This document shows positions 19,367 to 29,736 of a DNA stretch of 64,000 bases, one piece after another (positions within the stretch are counted from its first letter, which is position 1; every line of letters begins with the position of its first letter). Under the pieces are notes generated by a model that worked only from the letters and a program-made list of their open reading frames with translations, was not told the DNA's origin and ran no database searches. The DNA lies in contig PNLP01000029.1 in NCBI GenBank assembly GCA_013823135.1, positions 21,803 through 85,802 of the forward strand. Reading direction: 5' to 3'. This DNA comes from Planctomycetaceae bacterium (GTDB taxonomy: Bacteria; Planctomycetota; Planctomycetia; Gemmatales; Gemmataceae). A program made the position numbers and the translations under genes.

Positions 19367-19481
19367 TGCGGAGTGCGGAATTCGGAATGCGGAATCTCAG
19401 AAATCTACAACTGTAACCCGTCCTGCCGAATGCTCGGATTCTACGGCTTTCAATTCCGTATTCCGAATTCCGCACTCCGCA
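19367..19481. repeat. Long imperfect palindrome (REP-like) filling the gspE-gspF gap
   Basis: The arms 19367-19395 and 19453-19481 are complementary over 29 bp with one mismatch, flanking a 57-bp loop. The arms consist of degenerate GGAATTCGGAATGC-type units. The right arm ends one base before the gspE stop codon, and the left arm stops 8 bp from the gspF start, so the element fills the intergenic space. It may be a REP/MITE-type repeat that attenuates transcription or stabilises mRNA. Confidence 0.85.
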
Positions 19482-21254
19482 TTACGAGATGTCTCCCGCT
19501 GTCGTGCGGGTCACTTCCTCGACTGTCGTGGTGCCGTTCAGCACCTTTCGCCAGCCATCTTGTCGCAAGGTAATCATGCCGGACTTCAGCGCCTCCAAGC
19601 GGATCACGCCGGAGTTCACACGCTGGCCGACCAGTTCTTTGATGACGTCGTTGTTCACCAGCAGTTCGTGAATGCCCGTTCGGCCCCGGAACCCAGACTG
19701 GCGACACGCACGACACCCGACGCCCTTGAGCAACTTGCCGTCGCTTGCGGCGACAGCGCCCATCATCTCGACCATTCCCTGTTGAATTGCGAAGTCGGGG
19801 GCGGGCTTCAAGGCTCCACCCGCACGCAGTGGGAAATCCAGCGGCATCATGTCGGGATCAGGAACGTAAGTCGTCTTGCACTCCGGGCAGATCGTGCGGA
19901 CGAGCCGCTGAGCCATCACACCTTCGACCGTGCTGGACACAAGGAACGGCTCGACGCCCATGTCGATCATTCTGGTGAACGCGCTCGGGGCGTCGTTGGT
20001 GTGCAGGGTGCTGAAGACCATGTGGCCGGTCAGCGACGCCTGGATCGCCATCTCGGCCGTTTCGAGGTCGCGGATTTCGCCGACGAGGATCACGTCCGGG
20101 TCGTGCCGCAGGATGGACCGCAGTGCCGCGGCGAAGGTCATCCCGATCTTCGCGTGCGTCTGAATCTGGCTGATGCCGTCCTGGTGGTATTCGACAGGGT
20201 CTTCCACCGTGATGATCTTCGTCACCTCGTCCTTGATCTCGTTCAAGGCTGAGTACAGCGTGGTGGACTTACCGGAACCGGTCGGCCCCGTGACTAGGAC
20301 GATGCCGTGTGGGCGGTCGATGAGTTGCTTGAACGTGCTATGCACGTCCGGGAGCATGCCGCAACTTGAGAGGCTGAACGCCATCCGCCCCTTGTCGAGC
20401 AGACGCATGACGATCCCTTCGCCGTGCGTCATCGGGATGATCGAAACTCGAACGTCGATCTCGCGGGCTTGCACCTTCATCTTGATCCGGCCGTCTTGCG
20501 GAAGTCGCTTTTCGGCGATGTTCAGCCGGGCCATGATCTTGATGCGGCTGATGATCGCGGACTGGAAACGGTTGATCTCTGGCGGCAGGTTCTGGATCTG
20601 AAGCAAGCCGTCGATCCGATACCGGATGCGAATCCCTTTCTCTTCGCACTCGACGTGGATGTCCGATGCCCGTTCGTTGGCCGCTTCCACGAGAATCTGG
20701 TTCACCAGTTTGACAACGGATGCTTCCTGGGCTTGCTTGGCCAGTTCCGAATCATCTGCCTCGATCCCTTCCAGGAATTCGATGTCGTCCTGGCTCTTGG
20801 CCTCTTCTGCGAGCGCCGCAACGGTGTCGCCGCCGACGCCGAAGTGCTGCTTGATGAGCCGGGTGATTTCGCGATTCGGGGCCAGCACCGGCATCACGTG
20901 GAGGCCAGTGAGCGTCTGGAGTTCGTCGATTGCGTAGGCGTCGAACGGGTCGCCGGTGGCGACCACGAGCGTCCCGTTGTGCCGTGCGACCGGCATCAAG
21001 TTCTTGCGGTGAACGAGCTTCTGTGGCATCGACGCCAGCACGCTTGGGTCGATGGTTGTGCGGGTGAGATCGACGAGCTCAAGGCCGAATTCCTCGGCCA
21101 GAATCGGCAGGAGGATATCTTCGCGGATGAATCCCTTGTCGATGAGGACTTGATGAGGGGGAAACTCGGGCGAGGCTTTGATCGCGTCGGCAGCGCGGAT
21201 GCGGTCGTTGTCGGTGAGGAGACCGCGCTTGGTCAGTGTTTCGAGCAGTTGCAT
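19482..21254 (-). CDS. gspE: T2SS/T4P assembly ATPase GspE
   Basis: A 590-residue hexameric ATPase. The N-terminal MshEN-type region (residues about 1-150, MQLLETLTKRGLLTDNDRI) is followed by the T2SSE core: Walker A GPTGSGKST near residue 320, an Asp box, Walker B VILVGEIRDLETAEMA and a His box. The C-terminal zinc element has CPEC and CRAC pairs separated by about 60 residues, longer than usual. It powers pseudopilus assembly through GspL/GspF. It is the first gene of the leftward cluster; the promoter should lie in 21255-21478. Confidence 0.95.
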   Translation of the reverse strand: MQLLETLTKRGLLTDNDRIRAADAIKASPEFPPHQVLIDKGFIREDILLPILAEEFGLELVDLTRTTIDPSVLASMPQKLVHRKNLMPVARHNGTLVVATGDPFDAYAIDELQTLTGLHVMPVLAPNREITRLIKQHFGVGGDTVAALAEEAKSQDDIEFLEGIEADDSELAKQAQEASVVKLVNQILVEAANERASDIHVECEEKGIRIRYRIDGLLQIQNLPPEINRFQSAIISRIKIMARLNIAEKRLPQDGRIKMKVQAREIDVRVSIIPMTHGEGIVMRLLDKGRMAFSLSSCGMLPDVHSTFKQLIDRPHGIVLVTGPTGSGKSTTLYSALNEIKDEVTKIITVEDPVEYHQDGISQIQTHAKIGMTFAAALRSILRHDPDVILVGEIRDLETAEMAIQASLTGHMVFSTLHTNDAPSAFTRMIDMGVEPFLVSSTVEGVMAQRLVRTICPECKTTYVPDPDMMPLDFPLRAGGALKPAPDFAIQQGMVEMMGAVAASDGKLLKGVGCRACRQSGFRGRTGIHELLVNNDVIKELVGQRVNSGVIRLEALKSGMITLRQDGWRKVLNGTTTVEEVTRTTAGDIS

Positions 21255-21478
21255 GGCGACCCCGTGTTACCCAACAATACCCAACGTGGGTCGCGAGTGT
21301 TTCGCGTTCGCTCCCTCTTCACCTCAGAGCCTAAACGATTGTACCCCGCCAATAATGAGAATCTGCTGAAACGGGGTAAACGGTGACGGCAAGTTGCCCG
21401 CACGAACGGAATAGAGCGTCCGGTGGTGTGGCACGCGATCGGGGAACGGGTTATATTCTGGCGATAGGAGGGAACGCA

Positions 21479-22147
21479 ATGGGCAAACTTCGCATGCAAG
21501 CTGGGGAAATTCACGTCCCGACGTGGGTGGTCGATCATCCTTCGTTTCTCAAATGGCTTCGCTCCGGGGCAGTCCCCGAGGATTTGCGGATCGGGTACAT
21601 CAACAACCAGGTATGGACCGAAACCATGCCCGAACGCGCTTTCGCTCACAACCAGATCAAATTGTTGCTCTCAGAAGTTCTCGGACCGATCGCGAGAGAG
21701 AATCGCAGTGGGGTCTATTTTTGCGACGGTATGACATTCACGAGCGAGGCTGGCGGGTTCACAAGTGTGCCAGACGGAATGTTCGTCTGTCGCAAAACCA
21801 TTGATGACGGATTGGTGCAACTCACCGGCGGTAAGCGAAGTCATCACGATACCGAACTCACCGGAACCCCCGATCTCGTCATCGAAGTGGTCAGCGATTC
21901 GTCCGAGTACAAGCACACGGAATGGTTGATGGCGAACTACTGGAATGCGGAAGTGCCTGAATACTGGGTGATCGACGGTCGCGAGGAACCCCTGCGGTTC
22001 ACGATCTACCGCCGCAGGGAGAAGGGGTTTGTTGCTGTTCGTCAGGCGGATGGCTGGAGCCGATCCCCGATTCTCGGGCGTGCGTTCCGCTTCCAGGCTG
22101 GTCCCGAAGAGATGGGCTACCCAACATATCGGTTCGAATCACGCTAA
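21479..22147 (+). CDS. Uma2-family (DUF820) putative PD-(D/E)xK nuclease
   Basis: A 222-residue protein. ATG 21479 is preceded by a strong AGGAGGG, so the longer frame back to 21383 is rejected. The family motif TPDLVIEVVSDSS is present, followed by a weakly conserved helix and VPEYWVIDG. In typical Uma2 proteins the helix has DxxxK; here the helix reads EYKHTEWLMANYW, with the Lys early, so catalysis is uncertain. The family is greatly expanded in planctomycetes and cyanobacteria; its role is unknown. Confidence 0.88.
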   Translation: MGKLRMQAGEIHVPTWVVDHPSFLKWLRSGAVPEDLRIGYINNQVWTETMPERAFAHNQIKLLLSEVLGPIARENRSGVYFCDGMTFTSEAGGFTSVPDGMFVCRKTIDDGLVQLTGGKRSHHDTELTGTPDLVIEVVSDSSEYKHTEWLMANYWNAEVPEYWVIDGREEPLRFTIYRRREKGFVAVRQADGWSRSPILGRAFRFQAGPEEMGYPTYRFESR

Positions 22148-22246
22148 ACGCCAATCACCACACTCGCTCATTGACTGTGCATCAAGGCTGCCGATAATCG
22201 CGGTGGGCTCCGCGTGGGCCGACCATTCACTCGCGGCAGGTGTTGC

Positions 22247-24514
22247 GTGCCACTTCTGTTCTCGCTGACGCTGTTTTGCAGCGCGTTCTTGCTGTTCCAG
22301 GTTCAGCCGATGGTTGGCAAGATGCTGCTGCCCAAACTCGGCGGCACGCCGGCAGTATGGAACGCCTGCATGGTTTTCTTCCAGGCCGCACTGCTCGCAG
22401 GCTATCTCTACGCACACGCGTTGACCAAGTGGCTCGGGACGAAGCGAGCGAGCCTGGTTCACCTCGTGGTTCTCCTGCTCCCCGTGGCCGTCCTCCCGAT
22501 CGTCATCGGTGACGATGCGTTTCGCTCGGCGGCTGCCAGCGATAACCCCGTCGTGCTCGTGCTGGTGCAGTTGACCCTGACCGTTGGCTTGCCCTTCTTC
22601 GTGGTCTCGACAACTGCGCCTCTCTTGCAGCGCTGGTTCGCGGACACGGGCCACCCGTCAGCACATGACCCGTATTTCCTTTACGCGGCGAGCAACCTCG
22701 GCAGCATGCTGGCCCTCATCGCATACCCGGTCATTGTCGAGCCACGGTTGCCGTTGGATCAACAAAGTGGGTACTGGATGTGGGGCTACGCCTTGTTCGC
22801 GGGAATGGTCGGCGTGTGTGCCGCGGCGCTGTGGGCGCGGCGTCTGCCAGCAGCGGAAGTCTTGCCGGTTTCTCAGCAGGTCGCGACGGAACAATTGACG
22901 TGGTCGCGGCGTGGTCGCTGGGTGTTCCTGGCGTTTGTGCCTTCGAGCTTACTCCTGGGCTGCACAACTTACATCTCGACGGACCTCGCTCCCATCCCGT
23001 TGCTCTGGATCGTCCCACTCGCCTTGTATTTGCTGACGTTTATCATCGTGTTCGCGAAGCAACCGCTGATCTCGCACGCGTTGGCCTGTCGGATTCAGCC
23101 GATTTCACTCCTCCTACTTGTGTTGTTGCTCCTGATGGTCGCGACTCAGTTTCAGGGGTTGCCGTTCTGGGTCTTGCTGTTGATCCACTTGATCGCATTC
23201 TTCATGTCGGCACTGGTCGGTCACGGTGAACTGGCTCACGACCGCCCCCACGCAGAACACCTCACGGAATTCTTTCTGTGGATGTCTGTCGGCGGCGTGC
23301 TCGGGGGCATGTTCAACGCCTTGCTGGCACCGATCGTCTTTCACCGAACCGGGCTGACCGAGTATCCCGTTGCGCTGGTGCTGGCGTGTCTCCTTCGACC
23401 GCTGACGCTGCCCGGCAACTCGCCCAGTTCTGCACGCTGGAATGTGTGGGATGTCGTACTGCCCGTCGCGGTTGGGGCACTCGCGGTTGGCACGCTCATT
23501 CTGACTCAAATCATGGATCTTGAGCCAGGACCGGTTCGCAACGGTCTTGCCTTCGGGTTACCGTGCCTTCTGGTGTTCACGTTCGTCGATCGAGTGCCGA
23601 GGTTTGCTATTGGGATCGCGGCGTTACTTGCGGCCAGTTCGATTAACATTGACGAGAACCGTCTAACCCTGGAGCGAAACTTCTTTGGCGTCGTCAGCGT
23701 GGTCGAATCTCATGCGAGCGATGGAACCCGCTTCCGGCAGTTGATTCACGGGAACACGCTTCACGGCCAGATGCGTCTCGACCAGGTTGATGCCGACGGA
23801 CGACACGAACCCCTGACCTACTACCACCGAACAGGCCCCATCGGCACAACGTGTGAAAAGTGGCTCAAGAACCGACCCGGCAAGGCGACTGTCGGCGCCG
23901 TGGGGCTTGGGACGGGTTCGCTCGCCTACTATGCTCGCCCCGGTGACCACTGGGTCTTCTACGAGATTGATCCCGCGATCGAGCGAATCGCGTCAGATCC
24001 ACGATACTTCGCGTTCCTCAGTGAATGTCGAGCCGGCGTCCCGCTGGTGATCCTGGGCGATGCCTACCTTCGCTTGCAAGAGGCTGCCGCAGGTTCCTAC
24101 GATTTGCTGGTGCTAGACGCATTCAGTTCCGACTCAATCCCCGTTCACTTGATCACGCGAGAAGCGGTGGCGCTGTACCGTTCACGTCTCAAATCTGGCG
24201 GTTTGATGGCGTTCCACATTTCGAACCGCTATCTGAACCTCAGGCCGATCCTGGCCAAGCTTGCGGAAGATGCGGGCCTTCTAGCTCGCTGCTGGCGCGA
24301 CCCACCGACAGAGGAGCAAACGAAACTCGGTAAGACCGAATCGGAGTGGGTCATCATGGCCGAGAGGGAAGAGGACTTCGGGGCTGTCGTTTGGCCACAA
24401 GGTGTCGGGAAGTCGCCCGTCTCACGCTGGGAACTCATCAAACCCAAACTGAACACCGCGCTGTGGACGAACAATTTCTCGAACTTACTCGGGGTACTGG
24501 GCCGGGACGATTAA
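22247..24514 (+). CDS. Fused MFS/spermidine synthase-like membrane protein
   Basis: About 755 residues. I prefer GTG 22247 because the next residues (PLLFSLTLFCSAFLLFQVQP) match the family's usual N-terminus; GTG 22214 would add 11 residues. The N-terminal half has about 10-12 membrane helices, including the VQPMVGKMLLPKLGGTPAVW motif. The C-terminal 230 residues form a spermidine-synthase-like Rossmann domain: VGAVGLGTGSLAYYARPGD, then FYEIDPAIE (acidic SAM/dcSAM-site residue), LGDAYLRL and LLVLDAFSSDSIPVHLIT. The fusion is common in planctomycetes. No true polyamine synthesis has been shown. Confidence 0.88.
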   Translation: MPLLFSLTLFCSAFLLFQVQPMVGKMLLPKLGGTPAVWNACMVFFQAALLAGYLYAHALTKWLGTKRASLVHLVVLLLPVAVLPIVIGDDAFRSAAASDNPVVLVLVQLTLTVGLPFFVVSTTAPLLQRWFADTGHPSAHDPYFLYAASNLGSMLALIAYPVIVEPRLPLDQQSGYWMWGYALFAGMVGVCAAALWARRLPAAEVLPVSQQVATEQLTWSRRGRWVFLAFVPSSLLLGCTTYISTDLAPIPLLWIVPLALYLLTFIIVFAKQPLISHALACRIQPISLLLLVLLLLMVATQFQGLPFWVLLLIHLIAFFMSALVGHGELAHDRPHAEHLTEFFLWMSVGGVLGGMFNALLAPIVFHRTGLTEYPVALVLACLLRPLTLPGNSPSSARWNVWDVVLPVAVGALAVGTLILTQIMDLEPGPVRNGLAFGLPCLLVFTFVDRVPRFAIGIAALLAASSINIDENRLTLERNFFGVVSVVESHASDGTRFRQLIHGNTLHGQMRLDQVDADGRHEPLTYYHRTGPIGTTCEKWLKNRPGKATVGAVGLGTGSLAYYARPGDHWVFYEIDPAIERIASDPRYFAFLSECRAGVPLVILGDAYLRLQEAAAGSYDLLVLDAFSSDSIPVHLITREAVALYRSRLKSGGLMAFHISNRYLNLRPILAKLAEDAGLLARCWRDPPTEEQTKLGKTESEWVIMAEREEDFGAVVWPQGVGKSPVSRWELIKPKLNTALWTNNFSNLLGVLGRDD

Positions 24515-24646
24515 GAGAGACCTTGCCTTGCCGAAAGGGTGGAATTCCCGTGGAAAACTCATACCGTAGTCCGCGAATGTGCTCTGGCGCACGCGGCCCG
24601 ATGGCCGTTGGCTTCTGGGCTCTCATTTGCAACGGAGACACACGAG

Positions 24647-25741
<1,095 letters not shown>

Positions 25742-25848
25742 TTGCTTACGGATTCAGGATTCGGGAATCAGGGATGCCTGGTCCTGAGTCCTGTTTCGCT
25801 TCTCGCTGATCTGCAAGCATCGTTCCGAATCTTGAACCTCGGTGTGTC

Positions 25849-27057
25849 ATGCCAAAAAAAACGATCGACGACTTGGGCAATCTCACGGGCAAGAAGGTTC
25901 TTGTTCGGGTCGATTTCAACGTGCCTCTCGACAAGAAGACGGGGGCCGTCAAGAATGATCGCCGCATCCGCGGTGCGTTGCCCACGATTCGCAAACTGCT
26001 GGATGCCGGGGCCAGCGTGATCGCCATGAGTCACTTGGGCCGTCCCGAGAAGGCGACCCCTGACGATCGCAAGAACCTCACGATGGACAAGGTGGCCGCG
26101 GCGTTCGGTACCTTGCTCGGCAGGCCCGTGAAAAAGGCTGCCGACGAGGTCGTCGGACCAGCGGTCACTGCAGCCGTGCAAGCCATGAAGCCCGGCGACG
26201 TGGTTCTGCTTGAGAACCTTCGTTTCGATCCGCGCGAACAGAAGAACGACGCTGTGTTCGCAGCCGCCATCGCCGAACTTGGCGATGCCTACGTGAATGA
26301 TGCCTTCGGCACCTGCCACAACGATCACGACGCCAGCATGGTCGCCGTTCCGGCTGCGTTGAAGGCTGCCGGCAAGCCCCGTGCGGTCGGTCTGCTTGTA
26401 GCCAAGGAACTGGAAGTCATCGACCCATTGATGCTCAACCCCAAGCGGCCGATGATTGCGATCATGGGCGGTGCCAAGGTGTCGGACAAAATCGCGTTCA
26501 TCGAGGTGTTACTCCAGAAGGTCGATAAGCTATTCATCGGCGGAAAGATGACGTATACGTTCCTCAAGGCTCGCGGTGTGGATGTCGGTTCCACCCGGGT
26601 TGCCGACGAGGAAGTTGCAGCCGCTCAGCCCCTACTCGTGGAAGTCGGGAAGAAGATCGTACTCCCAGTCGATTCCCTCGCCGCCAAGTCCGATGACCTG
26701 ACGCAAACCCAGGTTTACGAAGGGGCCATCCCCACAGGTTACGAGGGTGTCGATATCGGACCAAAGACCCTTGCGGCATACGCGGCCCAGTTGAAGACCG
26801 CCGGCACGGTCATTTGGAATGGTCCGGTTGGTTGGTTTGAGCAACCCGCTTTCGCCGGGGGCACCAAGGGTATTGCCGAGGCAATGGCCAGCAGTCCAGC
26901 GACGACTGTTGTTGGCGGCGGCGAAACAGCTCAGGCCGTCGAACAGTTCGGCTACGACGAAAAAATGACCCACGTTTCGACTGGAGGGGGTGCGTTCCTC
27001 GCCTACGTCGAAGGCCAGAAATTCCAGAGCCTGGCACAGATTGACGATCGCGTGTGA
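25849..27057 (+). CDS. pgk: Phosphoglycerate kinase
   Basis: A 402-residue protein. It starts MPKKTIDDLGNLTGKKVLVR and has VDFNVPLDKKTG, SHLGRPE, the LLENLRFDPREQKND hinge region, NDAFGTCHNDHDAS and the C-terminal nucleotide-binding GGGETAQAVEQFG with VSTGGGAFL. It makes ATP from 1,3-bisphosphoglycerate in the cytoplasm. It lies 107 bp after gap. Confidence 0.97.
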   Translation: MPKKTIDDLGNLTGKKVLVRVDFNVPLDKKTGAVKNDRRIRGALPTIRKLLDAGASVIAMSHLGRPEKATPDDRKNLTMDKVAAAFGTLLGRPVKKAADEVVGPAVTAAVQAMKPGDVVLLENLRFDPREQKNDAVFAAAIAELGDAYVNDAFGTCHNDHDASMVAVPAALKAAGKPRAVGLLVAKELEVIDPLMLNPKRPMIAIMGGAKVSDKIAFIEVLLQKVDKLFIGGKMTYTFLKARGVDVGSTRVADEEVAAAQPLLVEVGKKIVLPVDSLAAKSDDLTQTQVYEGAIPTGYEGVDIGPKTLAAYAAQLKTAGTVIWNGPVGWFEQPAFAGGTKGIAEAMASSPATTVVGGGETAQAVEQFGYDEKMTHVSTGGGAFLAYVEGQKFQSLAQIDDRV

Positions 27058-27116
27058 GTCGGGATGCTGATCGTCGGAGCACGGAATTCCGATCGATCCG
27101 CTTCGGGAGGGAATAA

Positions 27117-28010
27117 ATGTCTTCCAATCCGATTTCCGAAACACGCATACCGCATTCGGGTGAAGCTATGGCGACTGAGCGGGGCAAACGCGGCGTGCCG
27201 GAAGGTCTCTGGATACGATGCCCGAACTGCAAGGCCACGGTGTATAAAAAGGAAGTCGAATCCCGGCACCATGTGTGCCCGGAGTGCGATCATCACTTCA
27301 CCATGCCTGCCAAGGACCGGATCGCCCAAATTCTCGACGAAGGGACGTTCGAGGAATGGGACGCAGACCTGCGGCCATGCGATCCTCTTAACTTTGTCGA
27401 CCGGATTCCGTACCACCAGAGACTTCTTGAAGAACAGCAGAAGACGGGGATGCTCGATGCGGCGGTCACGGGTAAGGGGTTTATCCGTGGTCGTGGTGTT
27501 GTCCTCGGGATCACCGATTTCGCGTTTATGGCTGGAAGCATGGGCTCTGTAGTCGGGGAAAAACTGACTCGTGCGGCCGAGCGAGCAACCGAACTTCGCT
27601 TGCCACTGATCTTCGTGAGCGGTTCTGGCGGTGGCGCCCGAATGCAAGAGGGTATTCTCTCGCTCATGCAGATGTGGAAAGTGTCCGCAGCTTTGGCTCG
27701 TTACGACTCGATCGGTGGGCTCTACGTCTGCATTTTGACAAATCCGACAATGGGTGGCGTGGCGGCAAGTTGGGCCCTGCAAGGCGACATTACCCTGGCC
27801 GAACCGGGCGCGATGGTCGGTTTTGCGGGACGACGCACGATCAAGAACACGATCCGCCTTGAACTACCTGAGGGTTTTCAAACCAGCGAATTTTTGCTGA
27901 AACACGGGTTTGTCGATCGGATCGTTCACCGTCGTGACTTGAGGACTGAGGTGGCCCGGATCATCGATTACTGCCAAATAGCAGACCGTGTGCCGCGAAC
28001 GACAGAATGA
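27117..28010 (+). CDS. accD: Acetyl-CoA carboxylase carboxyltransferase subunit beta
   Basis: A 297-residue protein. I chose ATG 27117 because of the GGGAGGG 6-7 nt upstream; ATG 27168 is also possible. The zinc ribbon (CPNC ... CPEC, about residues 34-57) and the carboxyltransferase core (FMAGSMGSVVGEKLTRAAERA, SGSGGGARMQEGILSLMQM, PTMGGVAASWAL, EPGAMVGFAGRR) are intact. It pairs with AccA to form malonyl-CoA. Residues 2-16 are unlike the family and overlap a stretch resembling the local degenerate ATTCCG-type sequence. Confidence 0.95.
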   Translation: MSSNPISETRIPHSGEAMATERGKRGVPEGLWIRCPNCKATVYKKEVESRHHVCPECDHHFTMPAKDRIAQILDEGTFEEWDADLRPCDPLNFVDRIPYHQRLLEEQQKTGMLDAAVTGKGFIRGRGVVLGITDFAFMAGSMGSVVGEKLTRAAERATELRLPLIFVSGSGGGARMQEGILSLMQMWKVSAALARYDSIGGLYVCILTNPTMGGVAASWALQGDITLAEPGAMVGFAGRRTIKNTIRLELPEGFQTSEFLLKHGFVDRIVHRRDLRTEVARIIDYCQIADRVPRTTE

Positions 28011-28112
28011 AAACCGGTTGCGTATCCCATCTCCCGTTCGCATCGGTTACAATTAGAACAAGGATTTCTGGGGTCGTTGGCTGGAAACCGACAATTCGCA
28101 ATCGGGTGAACC

Positions 28113-29027
28113 GTGGGCCTGTTCGACTTCCTCTTCGGCAAAAAGGCACCTGGCGCAGCCAAAGCCGCCAATCGCGGAAGTGGGGCGAATCCCGTTCGCG
28201 TGAATGTTGAGAAGCGGTTTGAACTGAGCGGCCGCACCGGTCAGGGGAGCATGTCAAAGGTCTATCGAGCCTACGACCGCGAGCTCGGACGCAACATCTG
28301 TTTGAAACTGCTTGACAAGGAAAAGACCAAAAAGTTCGAGGAACGATTCAAAGGATTGAAAAAGCCCTCGGAAGGCGAAATCTGCCTGAATCTGCGTCAC
28401 GACAACATTGTTCGGACGTTCGAGTACGGGCTGACAACGAATGGCGAACCCTACCTTGTCCTCGAGTGGGTCGATGGGAATGGGCTGAACTACCTCGTGG
28501 AGACTAAGAGCAGCCAACTCAACGGTAATCGCATCGACTACATGTGCCAGTTGTGCGATGCCATTCAGTACATGCACGACAACAAGTGGCTGCACCGCGA
28601 CCTGTGTACCCGCAACGTCATGGTCACGACCGATGGCGTTCTCAAACTCATCGACTTCGGTCTCGCGATTCCTTATACCCCGGCATTCACAGTCGGTGGC
28701 AACCGGACCGGCACCGCGGACATCCTGGCCCCCGAGATCATCAAGCGAAAGCCGACGGACCACCGCGTGGATCTCTTCGCAGCAGGGGTGACGGCGTTCG
28801 AGGTCTTCACAGGACAGCAACCGTGGGAACGCACGGCTTCGAGTGAGGAGAACTTCCGTCGGCGATTGAACACACCACCCCGCGACCCACGCGATCTGAA
28901 GCCGGGACTTGGAGACGACCTGGCCGATGTGCTTTTGAAGTCGATCGCGCGCGAAGCAGCCGACCGCTACCCAACCGCGACGGCCTTCCGGGCCGCGCTC
29001 TCCAAGGTGAAGAAGCAGGATTACTGA
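28113..29027 (+). CDS. Protein kinase (Hanks type) with tyrosine-kinase-like catalytic loop
   Basis: A 304-residue soluble kinase starting at GTG 28113 (MGLFDFLFGKKAPG...). The core spans residues about 35-295: Gly loop GRTGQGSMSKVYRA, ATP-site lysine in NICLKLLD, catalytic loop HRDLCTRNVM near residue 160, LIDFG, LAPEI and DLFAAGVTAFEVFTG. In Ser/Thr kinases the loop is HRDLKxxN; here it is HRDLCTRN, closer to the HRDLAARN of tyrosine kinases. It has no membrane segment. It lies 102 bp after accD. Its targets are unknown. Confidence 0.9.
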   Translation: MGLFDFLFGKKAPGAAKAANRGSGANPVRVNVEKRFELSGRTGQGSMSKVYRAYDRELGRNICLKLLDKEKTKKFEERFKGLKKPSEGEICLNLRHDNIVRTFEYGLTTNGEPYLVLEWVDGNGLNYLVETKSSQLNGNRIDYMCQLCDAIQYMHDNKWLHRDLCTRNVMVTTDGVLKLIDFGLAIPYTPAFTVGGNRTGTADILAPEIIKRKPTDHRVDLFAAGVTAFEVFTGQQPWERTASSEENFRRRLNTPPRDPRDLKPGLGDDLADVLLKSIAREAADRYPTATAFRAALSKVKKQDY

Positions 29028-29040
29028 CTCATGCCACCGG

Positions 29041-29736
29041 TCACTCGGCCTGTGAGGCGATGGTGGCTGCCGCAATCGCTGCTGTTTCGACACGCAATAC
29101 CCGCTTCCCGAGACTGGTTGTTTGCCAACCTGCAACGGATGCGGATGCCACTTCTTCGGATGTGAACCCACCCTCTGGCCCTACCGCGATCACCACCCCG
29201 CCACGCATCGGAAGACTCGCGAGCCCGTTACCGGTGTGAAGCACAAATCGCGATTTTGGGAGATCTGGCAACTTCAGGAACGCATCCCAACCACGGGGCG
29301 TGTCCACCTGCAGAAGCCAGTTTCGGCCGCATTGCTTGCTGGCCTCGATCACGGCGCGTCTGAATTTCTCAACTGTGGACTCCTTCGGATGCACCACAGA
29401 ACGAGTGGTGATCAGCGGCACGAACCGCGTCACGCCAAGTTCGGTGAGCTTCTCGATCAGAAAATCGGCTCGGTCGCCCTTGGGGATCGCCGAAGCAATG
29501 ACGACCTCGAAGGGGAGTTCGCGATCCGTGGGTTCTGTACGGAGGATGTTCAGAGTAACGGACTTCTTACCTGTACCCAGAACGGTGGCGGGATAGTCGT
29601 TGCCATCGCCGTTAAAGAGCGTGATCGCGTCTCCCGTCGTGAACCGACGGACAGCCGTGATGTGATGGGCATCACTCCCGGTGAGGGTGTATTCACCGGG
29701 AGCAAGTGGGTCAGGTGTGTAAAAGCGATCAGCCAT
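29041..29736 (-). CDS. rsmE: 16S rRNA m3U1498 methyltransferase
   Basis: A 231-residue SPOUT methyltransferase. Visible family blocks are the N-terminal PUA-like RFYTPDPLAPGEYTLTGSDAHHI, PKGDRADFLIEKLTELGV, and the knot motif AVGPEGGFTSEEV, then SLGKRVLRVETAAIAA. It methylates U1498 of 16S rRNA using SAM. Its ATG directly follows the TGA of a small ORF on the same strand. Confidence 0.95.
   Translation of the reverse strand: MADRFYTPDPLAPGEYTLTGSDAHHITAVRRFTTGDAITLFNGDGNDYPATVLGTGKKSVTLNILRTEPTDRELPFEVVIASAIPKGDRADFLIEKLTELGVTRFVPLITTRSVVHPKESTVEKFRRAVIEASKQCGRNWLLQVDTPRGWDAFLKLPDLPKSRFVLHTGNGLASLPMRGGVVIAVGPEGGFTSEEVASASVAGWQTTSLGKRVLRVETAAIAAATIASQAE

Noticed and set aside
22131..22146. 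GGTTCGAATC, like a tRNA T-loop
   Set aside because: It lies in the last codons of the Uma2 gene, and no acceptor or anticodon arm can be built around it.
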